A stretch of 64,000 bases of DNA from NCBI GenBank assembly GCA_025449115.1, contig JAHLKC010000029.1:248001-312000 (forward strand). The letters are read 5' to 3'. A program made the position numbers and the translations under genes. The notes beneath the pieces were generated by a model, which worked only from the letters and a program-made list of their open reading frames with translations, did no database searches and was not told the DNA's origin. Source of the DNA: Chytridium lagenaria (lineage: Eukaryota > Chytridiomycota > Chytridiomycetes > Chytridiales > Chytridiaceae). Positions 33,467 to 44,713 of this stretch are shown one piece after another (the stretch's first letter is position 1; the number at the start of each line of letters is the position of its first letter).

Positions 33467-35982
33467 TTAAATACTCAATCCCTTAACCCTTCCTTCGCTG
33501 TTACCACAGGCAATTACCTCCTTCATCAGATCCCAGTTAATCTCTTCCGACACTACAGAGTCCTTCTTGTACTCTGGGTGAGCATCAACAAAGTTCCGGA
33601 TCCAGCGAGCAGTCGTTGGAAGAGCTCCGGAGGCTCTTCGAGAAATAAGGTCAAGGTAAGAGTTGAGGGCGGAGAAAGTGGCGTGAGGAATTGCTGCAGA
33701 TGTAAGGTATGCCCCGGATAAGCGGGGATTAAGCCTTGGAAAGATTGCTTTTCCAAAATTTTAGAAACAACTTCGAAGTAAGGTGTCTCACATTTCCGTT
33801 TATAATATGGTCGAGGGAGACATAATCGCATGCGTCATCGTCTTCGTTTATCTTATCAGCAGAAACAGCATTGATGTTTCTTCGGAACCAAAATTTCTCC
33901 TTCAACACGGCATCTCTCTTCATAGCCGTCTTCATATTCTCATCCACCTGACGCAATGACGTGAATATTCAAATACGAGCACGAGCAAATAAGTCCAATG
34001 TAAATACCTTGCTTAACGGAATAAACAGGTTCAGATCGGAAGCTTAGAATAGTGCGTGTAAGAAGGACGACAAAAATAGAAAATGCTGCGTTTTCAAAAT
34101 CCGTCATTTGAATCTCCATGCTCCGAAACTCGACTCGCCACCCCAATATTCGAAGCGGGCGGCGGGGGTTGAATCGCATGGTCTGCCAATTTGTAGACTG
34201 GATGTTTTCAAAGTGATCTGAGGATGTTTCATCGTCGACGTTTAGCAGTTTCCCGAAAAAATGACGAGTGGATCACGGATGAATAAATGTGCATAGTGCT
34301 TGGCAAGCTCATCATCAACACCTAACGCAAAGTGTGCGTCAACAAACAACAAAAATGAAAGCAAAAAAGAAGAAAAGCGTATCGCCATACCATTTTCAAG
34401 AAGCTCCGCATAAATATCTTTATCATGCACGAGGGGTATGTCATTATACTTCGGCTTGTAGTAACTCTGAATATCCTCTCCTTCTTTAACGCTGCAACAT
34501 CCGCCGGAATAGTTTGGTCCTGTGGAAAGATATCTCGAGATGGATGCGTATCTTGACTTAGGGATAGCAAATCTAGAGTCCTTTAGCGGCTTAGAAGCAA
34601 ATAATGTTAGCCAACACTCATCAGAACCCAGTGATAATAAAAGAATTCCTAAACAAAGAGACAAAGGACCAACCGATTCTCCGCGTTCCTCCTTAGTCCT
34701 ATCGTCAACACTGCCAGAAATCACATCCCACCGGCAATCGACATCCGCGAGGTATCCTCTAAATATAGGAGAAGCTGCTGATAATGCCATCTTTCAAGTG
34801 TCAGCTGAGTCAGGGCATGTGTTCAATAATATACCATGATAGGGGTAACCACCGCAAGGTGATCGTAAAGGCGACGTGCTTCCTCCACGGAGCAAGCTTG
34901 GAAGGTGACCTGTAGGCAGCAACACCCCATTCCAAAACACATACAGTCCATATATATATGATCTGGCTTGGCATCGGGAGCAATCTCTGGGAGCGGCGGC
35001 AACGAACTGTGGTCCAGAGACGCTGCTTTGTCCTCAGGCAGGCCGCCTGGAGTCAAAGCGGCCTTCAAATCCATTGACTGGTTTCTCAGAATACTCGGCG
35101 CGGGTTCCAAGAAAGGCGAGGGGGTTTTGACATCCTTGTAGACTGGCATGTTGATGGCTACCTTTGATCCACGGCGTTGCCGAATGTTGGCTGTAAGGGT
35201 CCTGAAAAGGTCTAATCAGACCCGAGAAAAGGAACGAATCACCAAACCTAAAGCGCGGGTGGGGATTGATGGCTTCATCCGAGACGAAGAGACTCCGGCT
35301 CGAGCCTTCAGCAGCGTCTGGGGTGGGAGCATGCGAGGGGAATACGAAGTCGACACAGCCAAGCCGCGGGAAGTTGGTTACAGTAATGAGGGCCTCATTT
35401 TCTCCTAGAACGGATTGCGCAAGCTTTCGTCTGTTCAACGATTACATCAGAACGCAGATCCATGACGTTAGGCTACCTCTGTATCATGTTTGGCTCCACT
35501 GTTAAGAGGTCTTGCAAAGTAGATCCGTATGGTGCACCCGGAGTTCCCTCAAGCATATACCTTCCGTACTCTGGCTTCCAAGAGCTCTCAAAGCTTCCAC
35601 TTTACATAGTTAGTGTGATCTTTGTACTATGAAGCATGCCGCTCACTTTGCGTCGATCGCAGCCCTTTCCATATTCTCGAGCTTCTGCAGAGCTTCGTAA
35701 GCACCAAGCGACACCCGCGCCGTTTTCGTGCTGTCATCGAGGTGCACTACAATGTATTCGACCTGTAAAAACCCAAATAGCCCGAAGGTTTTCAGCATTA
35801 TGGAGCCAACTTTAGCCGGGAGCAAAAGTCACCTCGTCACCCCAGTATAGATGATCATTCCTCCTGGTCTTGATGCGCCTCCAGATGTTTGAAAACTGAG
35901 TGATGCCGTGCTTCCGGACGTGACCCGCATGTTGCCTTGCTTCCTCCCATTTCATAGGAGTGCCGAGGGAGAGAAGCCCCAT
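33467..35982 (-). CDS. GSH1: glutamate-cysteine ligase, catalytic subunit
   Basis: Cytosolic ATP-dependent enzyme joining Glu and Cys, the rate-limiting step of glutathione synthesis. The protein starts [20 protein letters not shown], the family's exact opening, and continues HLYWGDE then [10 protein letters not shown] (metal-binding acidic motif), [18 protein letters not shown] and [19 protein letters not shown]. Next come [40 protein letters not shown] and [20 protein letters not shown], then [10 protein letters not shown] near the C terminus. It ends [20 protein letters not shown] and a stop at 33467. At least eight short introns. The gene is tail to tail with MSH1, 295 bases apart. A DNA transposon is inserted about 610 bases upstream of its start. 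Length and motifs are normal for eukaryotic GCL. Confidence 0.95.
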
Positions 35983-36590
35983 CTTTGCAAGCTACTTTTT
36001 TTTTTTCGTGAGAAATGTCTTACAATTATTAATACTGACGCTTAGAAATCCGGGTTTGAAATACGGAATAAAGAGCGTGTACTGCCGCTGATGCGAAATG
36101 CTCATTTGAGATCGAGTTTTTCCTTGGTGAGTGTTTGGCTAATGTTATTTTACAAGTGCCAATTCGATGATGAGATGATGAAGTGGCCGAGAGGCTGTAA
36201 GACTCGCTGATTCCAAACTTACAAGAAATCGGACTAGTATTATGCTTTGTGATGGGATGAGGACGAGATGGAATAACAAAGGTCCCCTTCCTCCATTAAA
36301 AACAGCGATTCGCTGCCTACGCTGCCTAATTCACTATTTTCGCAGCGTATACAGTTCAAAACGTAATTGATTATTATCTGGTCCGTTTATTAGTACATAG
36401 GCGAAAACGATGCACTGCACCCCCACCAGGCGTGTTGTGATGTGATGCTTTCTAATAGTCATAGTGCATTTTTTTTTTTATGCATCATCTATCGGTGTCT
36501 TATAAGTTATCTTAGTTATCCTAGTATGTACGTACGTACTCTTAAGTTTAGGTTATTTGTAGTTTAGGTTATTTGTAGTAGACGTATCTA
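35983..36590. other. GSH1 upstream region
   Basis: Promoter side of GSH1, bounded on the right by the transposon at 36591. It is A/T-rich with T runs at 35997-36005 and 36471-36479, and carries a perfect 16-bp tandem duplication at 36545-36576 just before the insertion site. No gene seen. Confidence 0.5.
36545..36576. repeat. 16-bp tandem duplication
   Basis: AGTTTAGGTTATTTGT occurs twice without a gap, 14 bases before the left end of the transposon. Confidence 0.85.
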
Positions 36591-36615
36591 CAGTGCGTGA
36601 CACTAAGAGTCATCC
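36591..36615 (+). repeat. left terminal inverted repeat
   Basis: 25 bases starting CAGTGCGTGA, exact reverse complement of 41854-41878. Confidence 0.97.
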
Positions 36616-37061
36616 ATTAATTTTCCCCAAAATTTCCGGGGATATCTCCTCGTTGGGGTGGAGACTAATTTGAAAAAACTCTCTGTTATTCGATAGAACT
36701 CGTCGAGAGCTTTCGAATGACAGAGAGATATTTGAAATCCGACGGCAGAATAAAAAGTTATGGGCGGTTAAAATTTTATTAATTATTACTTAGTGGGGCT
36801 CAAAAATTTGGCGCCTCAAAAAATGAGATATGGGTATCAATGTGCTTGCATTGATGGAGGGAATCGACTGGGGGCCTTTTTAAGAGTGGTTGAATAAGGC
36901 GATGGGCTAGATAAATCCCAAAAAGAAGTTTGTGTGACCATCATTTTATGACAATTTCTTTGACAAGCTCAACGCTTTGCCGTTCAAGTGGAGATGGTTC
37001 AATCCCTCACCCACTTGCTCCAGCCCTGCCCACCATTTATTAATATCAGAACAACCGACAC

Positions 37062-40000
37062 ATGCCTCCTCCACAGAGGCAGAAGAGACAGACCCAGAAA
37101 GCGAGGACTAGTCGACATTCTCTTTTGATCAGCGACGCAGTGAAGAGGTAAGGCGCGTGCGCACAGTTCCAATCTAAGTCATACTCAGTGCAGAACAGCC
37201 GGATGACGACAGTGATTGCTCTTCCGAGTCAGATTTAACTTCGAGTTACTCATACAAGAGCTTATCATGCTCTTCGGAAAGCGACCTGGAAGACTCTGAT
37301 GAGGATGAGATACGAAGTGCTCATGAGAAGGCTATTATGGGCACCAAAACCACTTTGAATGGCCCTATTACGACGCATCGAAGCGCTGGAACGATGGCTG
37401 CTTGGATTTTGGCTACAGAGTCAAACGCAAACGGACTTCACCTTTTAAAGAAAAACGCGCTAGAGAAGCATACAGGCTTTGGCTCGACCAGTCTCACGTC
37501 ATCAGATATCGTTCGCCAAACTACGTTAACCAAAGTTGTTTCTTCAACACGACAACCCAAAAACGAAATTAAGGAGACTCGTGAAAACCGACAAGGCCTT
37601 CGCTATACAGGATTGACTCAAAGAACGGACCAACGACATCGTCAGGCAATCAAAAGGGGGCTGAAGGAAACTGGTGGAGGGATCCTACAATACATGAAAC
37701 GATTGAAAAGAAGTGAAAACACCGTTAAGGAGGCTGTGGATCCAAAGGATTCGCGCATTGAGTTCGAGTTCGATGAAAATGCAACAATTCCGAACAACGT
37801 GCCAGATGGAGATGGAAATGCAATTGTGGGGACGGAGTCGTTGGATGTTGATAACAAGACGATTTTTGATGCTATGAATTTCGACGTTAACATGGACTAT
37901 GAGCCTGGATTGGTTCAAAATAACCACCTGCATCACCTAACGAAGGAGGGTAGCGCGGCTATTGACTCCATGAATGGCGAAACAAGCTGGTACAACGATT
38001 CCGCCATCAATGCTCCCCTCGAATACGTTTGCAAGAAGCAAAATATCGCTTTTATTAATTCGCTGAGTGTTTCCCATCCCGTTCCAAAAAGTAAGCTGTT
38101 TCATTTTAAAGCTCAAGCTGATAATACTCTTTAGTATCGTTGAACCGCCCACAAAACCGTACCGCTGGATTTAAAAAGTTCCTAACCCCAATTAATCGAG
38201 AAAGTCACTGGATTATTCTTTCGGGGGTTCTTGACGAAGAAAACCAGCGTTGGGACGTTGAAATATGGAATTCCTGTGATAGTACCCATCTTCTGTCTGG
38301 ATTCTATCGTCGCCATTGTTTCGAACATATACAAGCATGGGTCAACTTTAGAACGATGTCGTCATATACATTTACGGAGCCAAAAGTTGCTTTTATGCCG
38401 CGACAGTTGGACTCTAGTAGTTGCGGAGCCTTTGCATTAGAGAGTGGTCTGCTTTTTGCTCATGGTCTTCAGTGGAGCTTTACTCCAATAATTCCATGGG
38501 GGGCTATGAATCTTCGAACGCATCAAATACGTATTGTTTATTCCCTTTTACACGCTCGTCTCGAAAATTTCAATGAGGCCACCCAAGGGTTTGAAATCAC
38601 GCCTCTGACATCACAAGTGCAATTGCCGACATTTTCGAACGATGGCGAGGCTGGGGTAGACGCTAAAAACCCCTCTATGGCTGCAGAAGATGAAAACGTG
38701 ATGAACAACAAAATTTCGGCGCTTCTGCAAGCATCCCCTCGCGGCTCACGTTGCCTGGAGGATGCTCTTATGCAAACTTCACAAGATATAGAGACGTTAA
38801 AGAAGGAAAATGAGGAGGGGAGGACTATTTGGATTATTTATGCAGTCAAAACTGCATTAACCCTTATTTTGGGTGATCCACAAACATCTCGAGATGAAGT
38901 ATATAAGTGAGTGATATTCAACATGTTTATTTTCGTCACCTTTAATTAATCTTAAACAGATATGTTGCTCAAATATTCATTCCTGACGCTGGACCCTGGA
39001 GTGCTCGCCGCATTCGCCGAATGGTCCTTTATTATCTCGTCAATCGGAGGGCTCTTCCTGATAAGCGTGGCAAGCACGGAAACCGAATGTCTATCTTAAA
39101 CATACCTGAGGTGTCAAAGCCGTTGGACGCGTGGTTAGAGACTCGCCACAAATTTACGATTGAAGATGCGACAAAGTGGGTGAACATCTACCTGCGAGAG
39201 TGTAGATTGTTGAGTGACAAGGAGTCTGTAACTCAACAAACCGTACGGCGCAAACTCAAAGGTCTCGGCTACATGAAAATGATGAAGAAGAAGGGGATTT
39301 ATATTGATGGTCACGAGAGACCTGATGTTGTGAGAGCTCGCGGCCACTACCTAGACCGAATGGCAGCGATGGAGCCCCAGAAGGCGCTGTTTTCCTCATC
39401 ATCATCTTCCGATCAACTTGATTTGGCCGCGCTCCCTCAGAACGGGCCACGAATCATAGATGTTTATCAAGATGAAACCGTGTGCTACTTTAATGACAGC
39501 GGGAAGTTCTTTTGGGGAAAGAAGGGCGACACAATTCTGGAACCAAAGACCCCCGGTGTTGGCGTCATGATATCAGACTTTATTTGTGAAGACGTTGGAT
39601 TATTGCAATATACAAGCCATGACGGCATCGGTGAATCTGCGAGGGTGGCCATGGTTATTGGAAATGGCCAAGATGGTTATTTCAAAGGCGATGACGTGTG
39701 CCAGCAGCTACAGCATGCGATCACTATCTTCAAGAAGGCTTTTCCTGGATGCATCGGGAATTTTATTTACGATAACAGCACCAATCACTGTTCCGTTCCA
39801 AGTGATGCTTTGGTGGTGTCGAGAGTGGCTTGGAGGTCGGGGGTCAACAGAGTGTGATGCGCGCCACAGAGTATGTTCATGCTAGCCAGCGAGAGCTACC
39901 AGTAGCCCTGCAAGTGAAGATTAAACAAGACCTCGTGTTCACAGAAGGTGTATTGAAGGGACAGCCAAAAGGATGCCAGGTGATATTGGGAGAAAGAGGA

Positions 40001-40958
40001 CTGCTAAGAGATGGCTTAAGGTTTCAATGCGAACGTAAGTTTATGATATATCGTTGCCGATGCTCAATCGTTTGCCCTATTGACTTATTTCTTTTGGTCT
40101 AAATACAGAATGCAGAACTGCGTCCCATCTCCGACCACGCAATCATGCCGTTTCCAACAACTGTTGTGGATATCGTATTCTCGAGCTCGAACCCGACTTT
40201 GCAAGAGTACCTATGGTTACCATTGAAGAAATCGCGACCTTCAACGGCCAAATGTTGACGATACTCCCAAAGTATCACTGTGAGTTAAATCCTATTGAAT
40301 TTACGTGGGCAGAATTAAAACGACGGCTACGTAACCGACGATTTCTAAACGTTGATCCGGAGGGTTTCATTAAAGAAATTCAGGATAAGCTTGCTGATAT
40401 TCCACTTCATTACTTTAGAAGGTAACCCAATGCCAGACGCGTATTTTATTAAACACATCTTATAGGTGCTTTCGGCATGTGCATCGGTGGATGGATGGCT
40501 ACAAATTGGGGTTGACAGGAAAAATGCTGCAATCAACGGTTAAGAAATACCATTCCCACCGAAAAATCCCTGCAACTGAGGTGTATAGCGCGGCTGCACC
40601 AGTGGTTCCGAACGGCCAAGATTTTACGAATATTGTCAGCAAGCGTCGGAAAACGAAGGCGGATGTGGTGATCAAAAACCGCCGTGGAATGGACATGGCC
40701 ATGGAACTGTTGGGAAGCATTGATTATGCTTCAGCAGCCTCAGTGGCGGAGAGAGAAGCGGATGTGGACACAAAAGAGGCTGCCATCCGACGGAGGATCC
40801 GAAAAGTTAATACTTCAAACGAGGCTGGGACAAAACGTATTTATAGATGTAAGATATGCAACGCTGTTGGTCACAACAAACAGAAATGCCCAAGCAAGAA
40901 CCGTGATACAGGAGAGGCAACAGGAAAGAAGGAGACAAGGAATCGTCTGGCTCATTGA
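37062..40958 (+). CDS. transposase with N-terminal Ulp1-like peptidase and CCHC knuckle
   Basis: About 1,210 residues in six exons; introns near 37153-37190, 38089-38132, 38908-38959, 40035-40108 and 40422-40465 keep phase. The N terminus is basic (MPPPQRQKRQTQKARTS), then Ser/Asp/Glu-rich. Around residues 350-430 lies a C48 (Ulp1/SENP) peptidase with RESHWIILSG (His), VEIWNSCDS (acidic partner replaced by Asn or adjacent) and RQLDSSSCGAFALESG (Gln and nucleophile Cys). A helix-turn-helix-like stretch (TQQTVRRKLKGLGYM) precedes the DDE core: DVYQDETVCYF (D1, about 758), GNFIYDNSTNH (D2, about 857) and CELNPIEFTWAELKRRLRN (E, about 1008). A CCHC zinc knuckle (CKICNAVGHNKQKC) ends the protein. 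One frame slip near 39830 interrupts VGGQQSVMRATEY. Ulp1 may process the protein or remove SUMO from host factors; that is inference. Confidence 0.88.
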
Positions 40959-40993
40959 ATGTTTTTATTCCAATCAATAAAGAAAACATCTCG

Positions 40994-41458
40994 TTAAAAA
41001 AAAAACATCACTGGTTTAGATATGTCCAGAGGTAATCCACTAATCAACAATAAATCAATACAAGTTGCATGTAAATGGTGAAGCTTACATTGTGTAAAGG
41101 TATCAACTGACCAGCTTGAGTGCTCCAAAGGGGTTCCCTCAAGCACAAATACCGTTGCGGTCGAGTATTTCTGATACTGTGAAGCATATTAGAAATTGCA
41201 TGGAAGTCACTCACTCACGGATGCTCGTCTAACTGACTTCAACTGATCTTGCTTATTAATAAACCTGACCACCCCAACCCGGTTATGAAGACCTCCTTCG
41301 AGCCCCAAATCAAGTGCTGCAACCATTCCGACAATACATGTTGACCTCCCGTTTATCAGCTTGCAGCACTTGAAACATGGCTTAGGATTGTAGTCCACAT
41401 CCAGGTATGTTCCCTTCTCAATGATAACTTGGTCCCCTGGTCTAGACTCTTTCCGCAT
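40994..41458 (-). CDS. small convergent ORF of the transposon, unknown function
   Basis: Two exons on the minus strand inside the element: exon 1 (from 41458) reads MRKESRPGDQVIIEKGTYLD with NPKPCFKCCKLING and then RVGVVRFINKQDQLKSVRRA. A GT-AG intron (about 41165-41218) joins it to KYSTATVFVLEGTPLEHSSW. I do not recognise the protein. Its C-x-x-C-C cluster might bind metal. It may be an accessory transposition factor or a captured host fragment. The 3' end lies in an A10 run and is unreliable. Confidence 0.4.
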
Positions 41459-41853
41459 CCTTCTTGATGTTTAGCGCAAATGCGGCCCGCATTTGTTTGC
41501 GTCAAGGCCAACTATAGTGATCTTCGAAAAATTCCAGCTCCATAGTGTCCAGTTAATTTTTTTTGAAAATTTTTTTGTCCGAAATCTCATGAAAGCATTT
41601 GACCTCTATTTCTCTTTTATTGCATTTATTAAAGGCCCGTTACACTCACTCGAAGAAAATTCGGCAACATCGCAGCGATCTGAATGAACCATCAACCAAC
41701 CCTGTAGGCCAATGTTACACAAGAATACCCAAAAAATTGGCGCCTTACAAATATCTTCGTTTTTCTATGCTGCATCGATTGGTCTTAGTAACTTGGGGGG
41801 GGTCTGTTAATAATTTCCTGGGATTTTGACCCTCAAAGATTTTTTTTTTTTTG

Positions 41854-41878
41854 GGATGACTCTTAGTGTCACGCACTG
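41854..41878 (-). repeat. right terminal inverted repeat
   Basis: 25 bases ending CACGCACTG, exact reverse complement of 36591-36615, followed by TA. Confidence 0.97.
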
Positions 41879-42303
41879 TACGTAAGAAAAAAGTCGAAAT
41901 GATAATACACGAAATATTACATAAAATCGTAGAGAAAAAAAATGAAGGGAAAAGAAAACAAAAAAAAAATACGAAAGAAAATGTCCTGTATATTTTGTAC
42001 GCTCTCTTACACGGAAACAAATTCAGCCGTATAAAACTAACGCAAGGCTTGCATCAGAAGCTATAAGTATTTAAGAACCAAATATACCATTTAGAACTGC
42101 AATCTCATCTTGTACGAGCCCGGTTGGTGTGGAAAAGCTATAAGCACGGCTGTCTTTCCCTTGGAACTGTCATGACTTGAAAGCGATAGAAGGAAGCGTA
42201 GCGCACGTCTATGCGTCTCCGGGTTTGATAGGGGCGGTACTGGGGGCATGCATGGCCGGGGCGTCCTGCTTTCACAGTTAGTATAGGATCCCATCCACAC
42301 AAA

Positions 42304-42634
42304 TTAAACAAAGAAGGTGACAGAATTCTTACGACTTCTGTAGCTCCAACCGATGGAATTTTGGGATACTCTGGCTCGCCTAGGTTCACGCCACAGTGCA
42401 CCTTTCTTGATCGCTCTGTTTAGTTTTATCCTGCCCGCAGGAGCCTTGCCCTTAGGAACTTTCGTAGGAGCCTTGCGCTTAAGAGCCGTCGTCACGGTCC
42501 GCCCAATAGCCGCACTTCCGCTCGAAGATGTCGTCGCCCCAGTGTTCGCAGCAGCCGCACTTGGGCTCGAAGGCGCCTTGGGGTCGACTGTCAGGGCAAC
42601 GACGTCTGAATTCGATGCCATCGGTGCCATCTAA
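42304..42634 (-). CDS. Ala/Ser/Lys-rich ORF, possible 3' exons of the neighbouring secreted protein
   Basis: Open frame starting MAPMASNSDVVALTVDPKAP, rich in Ala and Ser, then basic (TALKRKAPTKVPKGKAPAGR), ending near a GT donor after SIGWSYRS. A following exon (about 42091-42270) would add a short tail ending GSYKMRLQF. It lies 65 bases downstream of the secreted protein at 42699-43445 in the same direction and may be its 3' part across an unresolved intron or frame slip, or a separate small gene. Confidence 0.35.
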
Positions 42635-42698
42635 GACCGTACAAAATTTCGCACTTAATGCTCCCCTTTTACTAAATATTCTCTATCTCTTTTTGGAG

Positions 42699-43445
42699 TT
42701 ATAGTGCCCACGCCGAATCGTATTTTTGAGCGTCGAAGCTTCGGCCTTTTTTAGTGGGGTCCCTAATGTCCCCCTCATACTCAAAAAGATGGTCGGGGTC
42801 TTTGCCTTTGACCAACTCGTCTTTTTCATCGATGGCCCCAAGATGTTTGTCTCGACCGGCTTTAGAAGTCAAGTCCAAGGCTTCATTGCTAATCTTATCC
42901 ACCTTGATCTACATGTGGAGAGAACATATAGAACATAAAGGGATTAGGATAAATTAAAAAAGAAAAGAAACTGTAAGGCTTACAGCAATAACTCCGCGTT
43001 TACTGTCGGCGTATCTGAGTGCCGCCGCGGGGTCGTCGGTGAAGGAAGTGAACGGAGACGGCTTTTTTGTTATTTGCAACGTGCAGAAGTGGATCGGCAA
43101 AGGTCCCCGTTGTAACTCCGGTTCGGTAAGTAGGGTGTAACAGACCATCGACCTTCAAAGACTCATGGTTATTCGCCGTTATGGCTCGAAATATGACTCT
43201 ACTGCCACTGGAGGAACTTGAGGGTCCGCCAGTCCTCCCTGAATTAACAATCTTTTGAGCTGCCTTCATGATATTGATGCCCTGTCTGGACTGGAAACAC
43301 CAGAATGGAAGAGATGAGAATGGGTGAAGGACGACACCTTGAAGGAAGAGCAATGTAAGCCTACCAAGGGGTTGATGACGGGGACGGCAGCCACCAGACA
43401 ACAGTGTGCCAGAAGGACGATAAGCAGCCTATAGATGAGAGACAT
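42699..43445 (-). CDS. small secreted protein with ADP-ribosyltransferase-like motifs
   Basis: Starts at 43445 with a signal peptide (MSLIYRLLIVLLAHCCLVAA). A phase-0 intron (about 43286-43369) follows, then INIMKAAQKIVNSG and a Ser-rich linker. The globular part carries, in order, SRVIFRAI, a Gly-rich segment, SPFTSFTDDPAAALRYA, RGVIAV, then across an intron ALDLTSKAG and HLFEYEGDIR. This R ... S/T-x-S/T ... ExE order matches the R-S-E signature of ADP-ribosyltransferase-fold proteins, many of which are secreted effectors; the similarity is motif-level only. A one-base slip in an A6 run near 43070 separates the Arg and S/T parts, so the frame is inferred. It lies about 800 bases beyond the transposon end. 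Alternative: an unrelated secreted hydrolase. Activity and target unknown. Confidence 0.45.
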
Positions 43446-44713
43446 TGCAGATGAGCGAAGGGCTCCTCTCCATGCTTATATTTATAAACATAAATATGTG
43501 TATTTAAATATAATAAATTTATAAACTATTAATGCAAGCCTAAGCATCAAGAGTAATAAGACACGATCGATTAATATTATGCTTTGAGGTGGGTGCAAAA
43601 CTTCAAGTCGCTGCCACGCGACACACCTGGTTGACCAAAGTCCAAAAGTATTAATCTCCCAACCATTCAAGAGACTCTGCTGGTGCTGCCCAGAACCACA
43701 GACACAATAAAAACCTTCCGAAAATTAATTATTGAAAATTTAGTGGCCATGCAGGTGTCTCATACAGATTACAGCAACCTGCGCCATCTGTTTTTATGAC
43801 AGACAGGACGAATAAATGATCGGAGTGAATTAAATCATGATAAATCTTATTAATATTATTAGTTCAGGTGATATTTAATTGTATGGTTGTAAATATTTAT
43901 TTATTTACACTAATAGATGTAAAAGTGCAATCTTTTTCCCTGCCGCTGTCCTTGCTCGTAAACACCAGAAATGCCTGAAACATCAGGATGCCTGTTCCGC
44001 GTGGTTATGTTTTCATCCCCTTTATTTTTTGATTCCTTTGATCATTTGGGACCAAAGCGGTTTCTTTGTTGCAGCACCTCCAGCGTGTTTATCAACAACA
44101 TGCGCTTCCTTGTGAAGCTGTTGCCGAGCGCTTTCTATATATTTCGCCGCATTTGTTTTTCTATTAAACGTAGTGTTTCTGTCAGCTGTTAGCGCGTTAT
44201 GGTTCTCTTGCATTTGTTTAATTCTTTTTTTTCTTGTAATATTTACAACAGGGTGGATTTTTGAATTTAAAAATAAAAAAAAAGTGTAATTTAAGTATAG
44301 TGTGTAGTAAGATATTGAAGGTCATGGACTCAATTAGGATATGAAGAAAAAGTTGATCACTAGCGTATGTAAAAAACAAAATCAAAAAGTCGCGCGCATA
44401 TTAACATTTCCCTGTAAAGCGACATGAAGACAGAAAGGAAGTTAACGTTGCGGGAGAGGTCGGCGTCAAAGACTTCGCCAAAGCGTTCGACTTCGCATTA
44501 AAACGAAAGCAGCTTTTCCTAATCTTCAGCACCCTGCACAAACGCCTCTAATCATTTAGATAACAATGTGGGTCAAATATGAGGGATATTGAGCATATAA
44601 TTGGCATATAGTCAATGTAAAGCAGAGTGCGGAGGGAGAAAGATATAACAAGCAAATGCATAATTGCTAAATAAAAACAGAATGAAGAGGATAAAAATAT
44701 AAGACAAAAAAAT
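43446..44713. other. A/T-rich intergenic region with one possible micro-ORF
   Basis: Upstream of the secreted protein and downstream of the M14-like gene. 43480-43910 is rich in AATATT/TTTATTTA words. On the minus strand 44022-44213 is an open frame of 63 residues (MQENHNALTADRNTTFNRKT ... KGIKK), hydrophilic and helix-prone, with no known family. No RNA gene or transposon end recognised. Confidence 0.4.
44022..44213 (-). CDS. possible 63-residue hydrophilic micro-protein
   Basis: ATG-to-stop frame with a non-repetitive, charged composition (AKYIESARQQLHKEAHVVD) unlike the surrounding A/T-rich noise. No signal peptide, domain or neighbour link. Listed because its composition looks protein-like; it may be chance. 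Confidence 0.22.
   Translation of the reverse strand: MQENHNALTADRNTTFNRKTNAAKYIESARQQLHKEAHVVDKHAGGAATKKPLWSQMIKGIKK

Larger units (their letters stand above)
36591..41878 (+). mobile_element. complete TIR DNA transposon, TA target duplication, 5.3 kb
   Basis: Bounded by 25-bp perfect terminal inverted repeats (36591-36615 and 41854-41878, outer bases CAGTGCGTGACACTAAGAGT) and flanked by TA on both sides (36589-36590, 41879-41880). CAGT ends with TA duplication are typical of Tc1/mariner-superfamily elements, but this one is large. It carries a six-exon gene for a Ulp1-DDE-zinc-knuckle protein (+) and a small convergent ORF (-). Identical TIRs and a nearly open main gene suggest a recent insertion. 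Confidence 0.92.
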
